The notes under the pieces are model-generated. The model did no database searches, had not been told where the DNA came from, and worked only from the letters and a program-made list of their open reading frames with translations. Shown in pieces: positions 53,460 to 61,794 of a DNA stretch of 64,000 nt (its first letter is position 1; every line of letters begins with the position of its first letter). Both the position numbers and the translations under genes were made by a program. Origin of the DNA: Defluviitalea saccharophila (GTDB taxonomy: Bacteria; Bacillota; Clostridia; Lachnospirales; Defluviitaleaceae); assembly GCF_038396635.1 (NCBI RefSeq), contig NZ_CP121687.1, positions 2,470,592-2,534,591 on the forward strand, given 5' to 3'.

Positions 53460-54383
53460 ATGAGTAAAGTGTATAATTCCGTTACTGAATTAATCGGCAA
53501 TACCCCTATTGTTAAATTAAATAAGTTAGTAGATGCAGACAGTGCAGACGTTTATGTAAAGTTGGAATGGTATAACCCTGGAAGCAGTGTAAAAGACAGA
53601 ATTGCCCTCAATATGATAGAAGCTGCAGAAAAAGCAGGTAAAATAAAGCCAGGTGACACTATTGTAGAACCTACCAGTGGAAATACAGGAATAGGTTTAG
53701 CGATGATTGGAGCAGCTAAAGGCTATCGAGTTATATTAACCATGCCCGATACCATGAGTTTAGAAAGAAGAAAACTCTTAAAAGCATTTGGTGCAGAACT
53801 TCATTTAACGCCTGGTGCAGAAGGAATGACAGGTGCGATCAATAAAGCTAAGGAATTAGTGGAACAAGAAGGCTACTTCATGCCACAGCAATTTGAAAAC
53901 CCAGCAAACCCTGAAATTCATCGCAAAACAACCGGAAAAGAAATTTTAGAAGCTATGGGTACAGATATAGACGCATTTGTATCTGCCATAGGAACTGGCG
54001 GAACCATTACAGGCTGCGGTCAAGTCTTAAAAGAAGCCATTCCGAATATAGAAATTGTAGCAGTTGAACCTGCTAAATCTGCTGTATTATCAGGAGAAAA
54101 GAAAGGCCCTCACGTGATCCAAGGAATTGGTGCTGGATTTATTCCAGACGTATTGGATACGAAAGTCTATGATTCCATTGAAAAGATTGCAGACGAAGAA
54201 GCGTTAGAGACTGCAAGAAGAATGGCAAAAGAAGAAGGTATTCTTGTAGGAATTTCTTCCGGTGCTGCTATTGCCGCTGCCCTAAAAGTTGCTAAAAGAC
54301 TTGGCAAAGGCAAAAAAGTTGTAACCATTTCCCCAAGTTACGGAGAAAGATATTTAAGTACAGTATTATTTAATCAAGACTAA
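53460..54383 (+). CDS. cysK: Cysteine synthase A
   Basis: A 307-residue PLP enzyme. The lysine that binds PLP is in [10 protein letters not shown] near residue 45, the substrate loop is [10 protein letters not shown] near 69, the phosphate loop is GTGGTITG near 178, and [10 protein letters not shown] lies near 268. It makes cysteine from O-acetylserine and sulphide. AAAGGAGGA precedes the ATG. A terminator follows. No cysE is adjacent. Confidence 0.94.
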   Translation: MSKVYNSVTELIGNTPIVKLNKLVDADSADVYVKLEWYNPGSSVKDRIALNMIEAAEKAGKIKPGDTIVEPTSGNTGIGLAMIGAAKGYRVILTMPDTMSLERRKLLKAFGAELHLTPGAEGMTGAINKAKELVEQEGYFMPQQFENPANPEIHRKTTGKEILEAMGTDIDAFVSAIGTGGTITGCGQVLKEAIPNIEIVAVEPAKSAVLSGEKKGPHVIQGIGAGFIPDVLDTKVYDSIEKIADEEALETARRMAKEEGILVGISSGAAIAAALKVAKRLGKGKKVVTISPSYGERYLSTVLFNQD

Positions 54384-54393
54384 TCTAAACATA

Positions 54394-54429
54394 CAATATC
54401 CCCTTGAATTTTATTTCAAGGGGATATTT
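54394..54429 (+). terminator. Terminator after cysK
   Basis: AATATCCCCTTGAA pairs perfectly with TTCAAGGGGATATT, followed by T-rich sequence. Confidence 0.85.
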
Positions 54430-54594
54430 GCTATTTAAAAAGCTTATGACTTATGTATTGTAGACCTTCTGCTCATTATGATACGATGAACACTGTTAGG
54501 CATACTAGAATAGGCATAAATACATCATATCTTTTTATGAGGCATTTATGTTTTATATACTTTTACAAAATACACAAGATGGAGAGGAATTACT

Positions 54595-55311
54595 ATGATT
54601 AAAGCCATTTTCTTTGACTTAGATAATACCTTATGGGATCATGACAAAGCACAGGAAAAATCAATAGAAAGTGTTTACGGATATTTAAAAAAGCTTCATC
54701 CCATTCCAGATGATAAGGATACTTTTGCAAAGATTTATACTCATTGCAATGACAAAGTATGGGATGCCTATAAAAAAGGGCTGCTAAAGCATGAAGAAGT
54801 ACGCATCAATCGTTTTATTGATTTACTGGAGCACTATGATATTAGAGATAGAGAATTAGCGATCACATTAAATGAATTATACATATCCATTTATCCCACA
54901 TGGACTTTTTTGGTAGAGGGAGCAAAAGAGCTATTGGAAGAATTAATAAAAAAGTATCCTCTAGGAATCGTTACGAATGGTTTTCCAGAAACTCAAGCAA
55001 TCAAATTAGAGCGATCGGATTTAAAGAAATACTTTAAGTGGTTTATATATTCTGGGGAAGTGGGAAAGGCTAAACCCCATCCGGAGATTTTTGATTTTGC
55101 CATGAAAAAAGCTCATATCTTACATAAAGAGGCTTTATTTATCGGAGATGATTTTGAGGCAGATATCATAGGTGCAAAGATTGTAGGACTAAAAACCATA
55201 TGGTTTAATCCTAAAGGGAAAGTTGAACCAAGACAAGACCAGTATGCTGATTATATCGTTTCAAGTTTGAAACAAATAAGCGATATTGTCAAATTTCAAG
55301 AATCATGCTAA
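54595..55311 (+). CDS. HAD family hydrolase (YjjG-like)
   Basis: A 238-residue HAD-superfamily IA enzyme: motif I FFDLDNTLWD near residue 6, motif II VTNGF near 124, motif III KAKPHPEIF near 155, motif IV IGDDFEADIIGAK near 179. Relatives are pyrimidine 5'-nucleotidases or general phosphatases acting in the cytoplasm. GGAGAGG precedes the ATG. The next gene, a YebC homologue, starts 37 bases after the stop and may be co-transcribed. Confidence 0.85.
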   Translation: MIKAIFFDLDNTLWDHDKAQEKSIESVYGYLKKLHPIPDDKDTFAKIYTHCNDKVWDAYKKGLLKHEEVRINRFIDLLEHYDIRDRELAITLNELYISIYPTWTFLVEGAKELLEELIKKYPLGIVTNGFPETQAIKLERSDLKKYFKWFIYSGEVGKAKPHPEIFDFAMKKAHILHKEALFIGDDFEADIIGAKIVGLKTIWFNPKGKVEPRQDQYADYIVSSLKQISDIVKFQESC

Positions 55312-55347
55312 AATGTTTGAGATACAAGAATGTTAGGAGGAAATTGA

Positions 55348-56085
55348 ATGTCAGGGCATTCTAAGTTTGCCAATATAAAACACAAAAAAGAAAAGGCTGA
55401 TGCCAAGAAGGGAAAAATATTTACTAAACTTGGCAGAGAAATAGCAGTTGCCGTTAAAGAAGGCGGTTCAGATCCTGCAAACAATGCGAAATTAAGAGAC
55501 GTTATTGCAAAAGCAAAATCAAACAATATGCCTAATGATACCATAGAAAGAAGCATCAAAAAAGCGGCAGGAGATGTATCTGGAGTTAGTTATGAGTCTA
55601 TTACTTATGAAGGCTACGGTCCTAGCGGAGTAGCTGTTATAGTAGAAGTATTAACAGATAATAAAAATCGTACAGCAGCCAATGTTCGCCATGCTTTCAC
55701 AAAAGGTGGAGGAAACATGGGAACCACTGGATGCGTATCCTTTATGTTTGATAAAAAAGGACAAATCATCATTGAAAGAAGCGACGACATCGACGAAGAT
55801 GAGCTTATGATGCTTGCCCTGGATGCCGGAGCAGAAGATTTTAATGCAGAAGAAGAAGGATACGAAGTCTTAACAGCCCCTGAGGATTTTTCTGCTGTGA
55901 GAGAAGCCATTGAAAAAGCAGGAGTTAAGATGGCATCAGCAGAAATCGCAATGATTCCACAGACAACGACAACCTTAACAAATGAGCAAGACATAAAGAA
56001 AATGAGAACATTATTAGATATTCTTGAAGACGATGACGATGTTCAGGAAGTGTATCATAACTGGGATGAACCAGAGGAAGAGTAA
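55348..56085 (+). CDS. YebC/PmpR family translation or transcription factor
   Basis: A 245-residue protein with the family N-terminus [20 protein letters not shown] and the signature [16 protein letters not shown], followed by [20 protein letters not shown] and an acidic C-terminus. Long described as a transcription regulator; recent work on YebC/TACO1 relatives points to help in translating proline stretches. TTAGGAGGA precedes the ATG. A terminator follows. Confidence 0.93.
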   Translation: MSGHSKFANIKHKKEKADAKKGKIFTKLGREIAVAVKEGGSDPANNAKLRDVIAKAKSNNMPNDTIERSIKKAAGDVSGVSYESITYEGYGPSGVAVIVEVLTDNKNRTAANVRHAFTKGGGNMGTTGCVSFMFDKKGQIIIERSDDIDEDELMMLALDAGAEDFNAEEEGYEVLTAPEDFSAVREAIEKAGVKMASAEIAMIPQTTTTLTNEQDIKKMRTLLDILEDDDDVQEVYHNWDEPEEE

Positions 56086-56116
56086 ACAGTTTTCTTAATA
56101 TGATACAAAAGGATTT

Positions 56117-56162
56117 AGCCTTCTACTGGAAATATTTAAGCTATTTCTATAGAAGGCTTTTT
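56117..56162 (+). terminator. Terminator after yebC
   Basis: AGCCTTCTA pairs with TAGAAGGCT, with a second stem inside, then a T-run at 56157-56162. Confidence 0.8.
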
Positions 56163-56341
56163 GATTATCTTTTTTAGTATGCTAGTAAAAAAATCTTTAT
56201 CCAAGGATGGATAAGTCTATGGGATAGAAGAGTAGCAGCTAAATTCTTGATATGTTTAGAGAATGATCATCCCTAAAGGAAACAATAATAAATAAAAACA
56301 GTATAGAATGATAGACTGATCTAATTTAGTGGAGGAAAATC

Positions 56342-57706
56342 ATGCCTAAGAAAAACGAAATATATGAAACGCTTGTTGAAGAGGTAATATTTCCAAACAA
56401 AGGAATAGCCTATATAGATGGTAAAAAGGTAATTATAAAAAACGCTATAAAAGGACAAAAAGTAAAAGTACGCATTACCAAGAAGAGAAGAGACAAAATA
56501 GAAGCTTCAATTATAGAAGTTTTAGAAAGAGCTCCTATAGAAAAAGAAGCAGCTTGTCCTCATTTTGGAATATGTGGAGGATGCACCTATCAAACCTTGC
56601 CCTACGATGAACAGCTTAAACTCAAACAAAATCAAGTAAAAAGATTACTCGATAACGCAGGAATAGAAGGATATGAGTTTCTAGATATTGTGCCCAGTCC
56701 ATCAGAATATTCCTATCGTAATAAGATGGAATTCTCCTTTGGTGACGTAGAAAAAGACGGGGATCTGGCTTTAGGTATGCATAAAAAGGGCAGTTTCTAT
56801 GAAATGGTTACTGTAGAAGGCTGCCAAATCGTAGATGAAGACTTTACAAAAATTATGATGACAGTACTTGAATACTTTAAGGAGAGAAAAATTCCCTTTT
56901 ATCATAATAGAAGACACGAAGGCTATCTTCGCCATTTGGTAGTACGAAAAAGTTCAAAGCTGGGCGAGATTTTAGTCAATTTAGTCACCAGTTCACAGAT
57001 GGACATGGATTTATCAGGTTTAGTTAAAGAAATACTTGAACTTAAACTTGAAGGCGAAGTTAAAGGAATACTTCATACCATTAATGACAGTTTGGCAGAT
57101 GTTGTTCAAAGTGACGAAACCCGCATTCTTTTCGGACAGGATTATTTTATGGAAGAACTCTTGGGACTGAAATTTAAAATATCAGCCTTTTCCTTCTTTC
57201 AAACCAATTCCTTAGGAGCAGAAAGACTTTATTCCGTAGTGAGAGACTTTGCCGGCTCCACAAAGGATAAAATCATATTCGATTTATATTGTGGCACAGG
57301 AACCATCGCACAAATCATGGCAGACGTATCCAAGAAAGTCATAGGTATCGAAATCGTAGAAGAAGCAGTAGAAGCAGCCAAAGAAAACGCCAAATTAAAC
57401 GGTCTGGATAACTGCGAATTCATTGCCGGAGACGTGCTGACAAAAGTAGACGAACTAAAAGACAAGCCAGATTTAATCATCTTAGATCCACCACGAGACG
57501 GCATCCACCCCAAAGCCATCCATAAAATCATAAACTTCGGCGCCCCACAGATGGTATATGTATCCTGCAAACCAACATCCTTGGCAAGAGATTTGAAAGT
57601 GTTTGTAGAGAACGGCTATAAAGTGGAAAAGGTACAGTGCGTGGACATGTTTCCCCATACCCCACACGTTGAGTGCGTGACATTGATGTCAAGGGTTGAG
57701 AAGTAG
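56342..57706 (+). CDS. rlmD: 23S rRNA (uracil-C5)-methyltransferase, RlmD-like
   Basis: A 454-residue methyltransferase. An N-terminal TRAM domain (about 6-60) is followed by a 4Fe-4S cysteine cluster (CPHFGICGGC near 75, partner cysteine later). SAM-binding FDLYCGTGTIAQIM lies near 310, and the catalytic region has DPPRDG near 380, the nucleophile Cys in YVSCKPTSLARD near 405 and HVECVTLM at the end. It methylates a uracil in 23S rRNA; Firmicute members may act at U747 and U1939. GTGGAGGA precedes the ATG. Confidence 0.92.
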   Translation: MPKKNEIYETLVEEVIFPNKGIAYIDGKKVIIKNAIKGQKVKVRITKKRRDKIEASIIEVLERAPIEKEAACPHFGICGGCTYQTLPYDEQLKLKQNQVKRLLDNAGIEGYEFLDIVPSPSEYSYRNKMEFSFGDVEKDGDLALGMHKKGSFYEMVTVEGCQIVDEDFTKIMMTVLEYFKERKIPFYHNRRHEGYLRHLVVRKSSKLGEILVNLVTSSQMDMDLSGLVKEILELKLEGEVKGILHTINDSLADVVQSDETRILFGQDYFMEELLGLKFKISAFSFFQTNSLGAERLYSVVRDFAGSTKDKIIFDLYCGTGTIAQIMADVSKKVIGIEIVEEAVEAAKENAKLNGLDNCEFIAGDVLTKVDELKDKPDLIILDPPRDGIHPKAIHKIINFGAPQMVYVSCKPTSLARDLKVFVENGYKVEKVQCVDMFPHTPHVECVTLMSRVEK

Positions 57707-57729
57707 GGGTATTCAAAACACTGATAAAT

Positions 57730-57810
57730 AAAGGGTTTTCAAGGTTGTAAGATTTTCTGTCTGATGTCTGGCAGTCCTCTTAACCTTGGAAATCCTTATT
57801 TTTATTTATT
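57730..57810 (+). terminator. Large terminator hairpin after rlmD
   Basis: AAGGGTTTTCAAGGTT pairs with AACCTTGGAAATCCTT (57782-57797) using two G-T pairs, then TTATTTTTATTT. The loop contains a smaller stem. The remaining bases to 57950 show repeated GGGTTGAG/GGGTCGAG words but no gene. Confidence 0.75.
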
Positions 57811-57956
57811 GAGGAAACAGGTCGACTGTAAAAAAGTGTGTAGGGTTGAGTTGACAGATTAGATAAAATCGTAGGGTCGAGGAGATAGGATAGATATACA
57901 TGGGGTTAAACAGATAATTGATTGAGAAAACACTTAGTAATTTAGGACTAAAGAAC

Positions 57957-57984
57957 TTGAAATTATAGCGCAATGCGCTATAAT
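57957..57984 (+). promoter_or_regulatory. Promoter of the C5 methyltransferase embedded in a palindrome
   Basis: TTGAAA at 57957-57962, a 16-base spacer and a perfect TATAAT at 57979-57984. The spacer and -10 form one palindrome, ATTATAGCGCA and its complement around a central A (57962-57984). A dimeric regulator bound here would block the promoter. The centre contains two GCGC words, which could also be methylation sites. Confidence 0.75.
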
Positions 57985-58020
57985 GATAGTAGAAATTAAA
58001 ACTTAAAGAGGAGATTCACT

Positions 58021-59037
58021 ATGATTAATATAAAGAAAAAGTCGCTTTCTGGTTTTACTTTTATCGATTTATTTGCAGGATTAGGTGGTTTTCGAATTGC
58101 ATTAGAATCGCTGGGTGCAAAATGTGTTTATTCAAGTGAATGGGATGAACCTGTAAGAGAAGTTTATGCAGAGAATTTTGGAGATATCCCTGATGGAGAC
58201 ATTACTCAAGTAGATGAAAACTCTATTCCTGATCATGATATTCTATGTGCTGGATTTCCATGTCAGGCTTTCTCAATAAGTGGGAAACAGCGTGGATTTG
58301 AAGATAGTAGAGGTACATTATTTTTTGATGTCGCAAGAATTGTGAAAGCTAAGAAGCCAAAGGTAGTTTTTATGGAAAATGTTAAGAATTTTGCTTCTCA
58401 TGATAATGGTAATACTTTGTCCGTGGTAAAAACCATTATGGAAGAGTTGGGGTATACATTCCATCAGAGAGTTTTAAACGCTGCTGATTATGGAATTCCT
58501 CAAAAGAGAGAGCGTATTTACATGGTTTGCTTTAGAAATGATTTAGACATTGAAGAGTTTAATTTTCCAAAGCCTTTCCCATTGAAAAAACATGTTGAAG
58601 ACTTTTTATTAGAAGATGAAAGCCAGGTAGAACATCTATACATACAGAGGCCAGATACTTATTTCAATGGGGTGGAAGATAACAAGTACAGTAACAAACC
58701 AATTAGATTAGGAATAGTAAATAAAGGCGGTCAAGGTGAAAGAATATATAGTGTAAAAGGGATAGCGATTACGCTATCGGCTAACGGTGGAGGAATATTT
58801 GCCAAAACGGGAGGATACTTAATTAATGGAAAAACCAGAAAATTGCATCCTAGAGAATGTGCTAGACTAATGGGGTTTCCAGATAGTTACAAAATTTGCA
58901 AGAGTGATAATCAAGCCTATAAGCAATTTGGTAATTCTGTAGTTATTGATGTTTTGCAACTGATTGGTCAAGAGATAGGAAGTGCCATGGAGGGAGCAAA
59001 GAATGAGGGAAATAGAATTCAGACAATGGCTATCTAA
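58021..59037 (+). CDS. DNA (cytosine-5-)-methyltransferase
   Basis: A 338-residue C5 methyltransferase with the ten-motif layout: motif I FIDLFAGLGGF at about 14, motif IV GFPCQ with the catalytic Cys81, motif VI MENV at 118-121, motif VIII QKRERIYMV at 161, the target-recognition region about 190-280, and motif X KQFGNSVVIDV. It methylates cytosine in a sequence I cannot predict. AGAGGAG precedes the ATG, and its promoter overlaps a palindrome, so its level is probably controlled. The small gene at 59003 overlaps its end by 35 bases. Confidence 0.93.
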   Translation: MINIKKKSLSGFTFIDLFAGLGGFRIALESLGAKCVYSSEWDEPVREVYAENFGDIPDGDITQVDENSIPDHDILCAGFPCQAFSISGKQRGFEDSRGTLFFDVARIVKAKKPKVVFMENVKNFASHDNGNTLSVVKTIMEELGYTFHQRVLNAADYGIPQKRERIYMVCFRNDLDIEEFNFPKPFPLKKHVEDFLLEDESQVEHLYIQRPDTYFNGVEDNKYSNKPIRLGIVNKGGQGERIYSVKGIAITLSANGGGIFAKTGGYLINGKTRKLHPRECARLMGFPDSYKICKSDNQAYKQFGNSVVIDVLQLIGQEIGSAMEGAKNEGNRIQTMAI

Positions 59038-59311
59038 AAATAATATATCCAAAAAGATGCAAAGTGATCTTGTGTCGAGATTGAAACGTTTTGAAAAGGC
59101 GATAGAAAACTGCGATATTGATGAGCAATATCGCAGTGATAAGTTTTATTACCTATTCTCCCTTTTTCAAAACAAAGGTTTAAATGACAATATGAATAAG
59201 TTTAAAAATGTAGATTTGCCAATTGGTAAATACCAGCTTAGTATATTTAAGTATGCACTAAATAAGTATAAGCAATTCATTGAGGACGAGATTACCTCAA
59301 AGCCTGAATGA
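59003..59311 (+). CDS. Small SAM-like helical protein in the R-M locus
   Basis: A predicted 102-residue, helix-rich basic protein. The N-terminus (FRQWLSKNNISKKMQSDLVSRLKRFEKAI) resembles the four-helix SAM-like DNA-binding domain at the start of some restriction and integrase proteins, and YALNKYKQFIEDEI fits its last helix. No nuclease residues are visible. It overlaps the upstream methyltransferase by 35 bases and the convergent methyltransferase-nuclease gene by 20. ATG at 59003 follows GGGAG. It may be a DNA-binding subunit or a remnant of a larger nuclease. Confidence 0.55.
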   Translation: MREIEFRQWLSKNNISKKMQSDLVSRLKRFEKAIENCDIDEQYRSDKFYYLFSLFQNKGLNDNMNKFKNVDLPIGKYQLSIFKYALNKYKQFIEDEITSKPE

Positions 59312-61067
59312 ACTCATCTGGTCCAATACCGCTTTTATTTGACTTTAAGTCAATTGAAAAAATGACGTTTGCATTAAATGTATTAGAAAGCTTTCTGATT
59401 TCGTATTCAGAGTCTCGTAGAGAGAACATATATTCATAACCGTGTAATAGGAAACGTTGGTTGTGTAAGGATTCCGCTGAAACGACAAAAAGCTTGCCAG
59501 CATCTGTTCTTGAGCTTTCAATATTATAGCCATTGGATTTAATATAGTTTAGAACATTGGATATATTACTCTTTCCAACATGACTTGACCCACTGCGTTT
59601 AACTCTGTATTTAGCACTAACATTAAAATATTCACTAAATCTTTCAACAGGTAAAATAGTATAGTTATTTGTTATAAAATAGCGAGCACCCTTATTTCTG
59701 TAGCTGTCGATAATCCAATTTGAAAAGATTTCAGAACCATTATTCATTACTATATCTTTTCCTGCTGTTCCAGCCTCCTTAAACTCGTCAAATTGGGCAT
59801 TCATATGTTCAATGATTTGTTTTGCGTATGTATTAATTGGAGTGGTATTTAGACGGCTATAAATAAATGTACTTGATGCAATATCTGGTAGCAAAACAAA
59901 TTGACCACATTGTGCTGGAGAGTGCTTTGCATCAATGTAAAAAATATTGCCAGACTTAGTTGTAACTTTAATGTCTGGTATAGTGGAGTCAGATCCCCCC
60001 TCATGTTTAAAGCTTGCATAATCACCGAATTTTCTATTTAAATATTCGGTACAGTCAATTTCAAAATCTTCCCATATTGATGACATTATATTACCTCCTC
60101 TTTTTTTAAGATGTTTAATGATACAATCACCTAACTTTTTAATGACATTAACTGTCATTGCATTTCCAGCCTGCATAAGTAAGTGTCTATTTGTAACACT
60201 GTCTTTTACTTTTTCTGCATATTGTACAGGAAAACCTTGTAAAAGTAGTGCTTCAAAACCTGTTAGTTCTTTAATGGCATGATTTTTTATGTAAAAGATC
60301 CCGTCTCTTTGAGAGCGTAAAGTTGGCACCTTTCCACGGTATAACCTTAAATCTGACATTCTTGTATCGATTATAAGTAATTCTTCATCCAAGAAATCTG
60401 TTGGTACATACTTTCCCTGATTTGTTGGGTTTTTTAGGTAATATGTGAATTTTTCAAGATTAATCTCTGATATATCGTTGTTTGAATCAATTAAATAATT
60501 TTCTAAACCAGGTACGGGCTCTACTGTTGGCCATTCGAAGCCATCGGCAGAAAGATTCGATTTTTTATCAAATCCAATGAAATATACTCGTTGCCGCATT
60601 TGAGGAACGCCGTAATCAAGGCTGTTTAAAACCTTATAAACAACTGAGTATCCAATATCATCAAATTCAGTCATAATCTTTTTAATTGTTGCACCTTTGT
60701 CATGGCTCACAAGTCCACGTACATTTTCTAATATGAAACATTTCGGGCGAGTCTCGTTAAGGATTCTTATAAGGTGAAAAATGATCTGCCCTCTATCATC
60801 ATTAAATCCTGCTTTTCTACCTATGACAGAGAATGTCTGACAAGGGAATCCTGCAATTAGAAGATCAAATGATGGTAGAGTTTCACTTTTAATTTTTTTT
60901 AAGTTTCCATAATTCTTTTCATTTTCAGTATCAAACATCTGTTTATATGTTGCTACCGATAGTCTACTTGTATCTGAATAACCGACACATCTTAATCCAC
61001 TTTGCTCTAAACCGAGCCTTCCGGCTCCGATTCCCGAACAAAAGTCGAAAAATGTATTTATTTTCAT
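59292..61067 (-). CDS. Fused C5 DNA methyltransferase - PD-(D/E)XK nuclease (type II R-M)
   Basis: A 591-residue fusion. Residues 1-320 are a complete C5 methyltransferase: FFDFCSGIGAG (I), GFPCQTFS with Cys76 (IV), LENVRG (VI), PQMRQRVYFIG (VIII) and AGNAMTVNV (X). Residues 328-591 look like a restriction endonuclease with a PD-(D/E)XK core: IPDIK about 363 and YIDAK about 377-381, spaced as expected. Exactly at the junction lies AAGAGGAGG seven bases before an in-frame ATG (60086), a full ribosome site, so the nuclease could also be made alone. GGAGGT precedes the first ATG. The controller gene ends 41 bases upstream. Cognate sequence unknown. Confidence 0.85.
   Translation of the reverse strand: MKINTFFDFCSGIGAGRLGLEQSGLRCVGYSDTSRLSVATYKQMFDTENEKNYGNLKKIKSETLPSFDLLIAGFPCQTFSVIGRKAGFNDDRGQIIFHLIRILNETRPKCFILENVRGLVSHDKGATIKKIMTEFDDIGYSVVYKVLNSLDYGVPQMRQRVYFIGFDKKSNLSADGFEWPTVEPVPGLENYLIDSNNDISEINLEKFTYYLKNPTNQGKYVPTDFLDEELLIIDTRMSDLRLYRGKVPTLRSQRDGIFYIKNHAIKELTGFEALLLQGFPVQYAEKVKDSVTNRHLLMQAGNAMTVNVIKKLGDCIIKHLKKRGGNIMSSIWEDFEIDCTEYLNRKFGDYASFKHEGGSDSTIPDIKVTTKSGNIFYIDAKHSPAQCGQFVLLPDIASSTFIYSRLNTTPINTYAKQIIEHMNAQFDEFKEAGTAGKDIVMNNGSEIFSNWIIDSYRNKGARYFITNNYTILPVERFSEYFNVSAKYRVKRSGSSHVGKSNISNVLNYIKSNGYNIESSRTDAGKLFVVSAESLHNQRFLLHGYEYMFSLRDSEYEIRKLSNTFNANVIFSIDLKSNKSGIGPDEFIQALR
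60086..60100 (-). promoter_or_regulatory. Internal ribosome binding site at the methyltransferase-nuclease junction
   Basis: On the minus strand GAGGAGGT (60100-60093), a short gap, then ATG at 60086, in frame with both halves of the fused gene. Strong internal sites are rare inside coding sequence, and it sits precisely where the methyltransferase homology ends. Confidence 0.7.
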
Positions 61068-61108
61068 AATGACCTCCGTATATTTGCTTAGACTTCTGCT
61101 TAATAAGG

Positions 61109-61312
61109 CTAGTCTTTTATTATTTCAACGATATCGGAAATATCGCAGTCAAGTGCTTTACAAACTTTAGTTAAAGTTTCTGTACTTACATTTTCATTCT
61201 TCGCCATTTTAGTAATGGAAGATGAGCTTATTCCTGCAGCTATCTGTAAATCTTTCTTTTTCATATCTTTGTCGATAAGTAATTTCCATAATTTTTTATA
61301 ACTTATGGACAT
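61109..61312 (-). CDS. Small HTH (XRE-type) controller protein
   Basis: A 67-residue single-domain helix-turn-helix protein (KKKDLQIAAGISSSSITKMAKN covers the turn region; ending in ALDCDISDIVEI). The size and position directly before the methyltransferase-nuclease gene match C-proteins, which time restriction after methylation. ATG at 61312 behind GAGAGGTGG is preferred to the TTG codon before it. An inverted repeat at 61347-61376 in its 5' region is a candidate binding site. A close paralogue lies across the transposase at 63318. Confidence 0.88.
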   Translation of the reverse strand: MSISYKKLWKLLIDKDMKKKDLQIAAGISSSSITKMAKNENVSTETLTKVCKALDCDISDIVEIIKD

Positions 61313-61346
61313 CAATTTCCACCTCTCAACTTCTACATTAAAAGAA

Positions 61347-61376
61347 GTAAAGTGGCTTAATAATAGGCCACTTTAC
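61347..61376. promoter_or_regulatory. 10-bp inverted repeat upstream of the controller gene
   Basis: GTAAAGTGGC and GCCACTTTAC, perfect arms, separated by ten AT-rich bases (containing TATTAT on the minus strand). It lies 35-64 bases upstream of the controller ATG and may be a C-box-like operator spanning the -10; a transcript hairpin is the alternative. Confidence 0.5.
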
Positions 61377-61524
61377 AAGTCCTTTTTCAAGTATATCACC
61401 TCAAAATGTAAAAAACAATGCTTAAAGCATGAATAATCATGCGATAGCAAGATTTTCATGCAGAATCGATTGAAAGCTCTTTATTACGATGTTACAATAT
61501 TATCCAAGGACTTAATAGTAAAAT

Positions 61525-61665
61525 GAAATGCCACTTTGTAAAGTGAGATGCAACATTCGTAACCGACAACTAAATATTTGTAAACGAGACGCAGCTTTTG
61601 AAATCAGAATGCAGGTTTTGTAAACGAAAAGCCACCTTTGTAATTCAAATGCAGTTTGATTTTTT
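61525..61665. repeat. Seven degenerate ~20-bp tandem repeats beside the IS30 transposase
   Basis: Units of 19-21 bases of the form GAAATGCNACTTTTGTAAAC run head to tail from 61525. A single unit in inverted orientation (CGAAATGCAACCCTTTCG, minus strand) lies on the other side of the transposase at 63243-63262. The arrangement resembles subterminal transposase-binding sites or the repeated ends of IS21-type elements. The wider 61313-61794 stretch holds no credible gene. Confidence 0.6.
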
Positions 61666-61794
61666 GCTTTTTCTGGCGTATGATATAGAAAATAGGCATG
61701 CCAAAAGGAAGTCAACCCCCTCTCGATTTTTTTGTAATCGGAGAATCGACCCCTTTTCTTAGTTCTTAATGAGCTGTTGGCGGCACTTTTTATA

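Noticed and set aside
61525-61665. CRISPR array
   Set aside because: Units are contiguous, degenerate and about 20 bases; there are no spacers and no cas genes.
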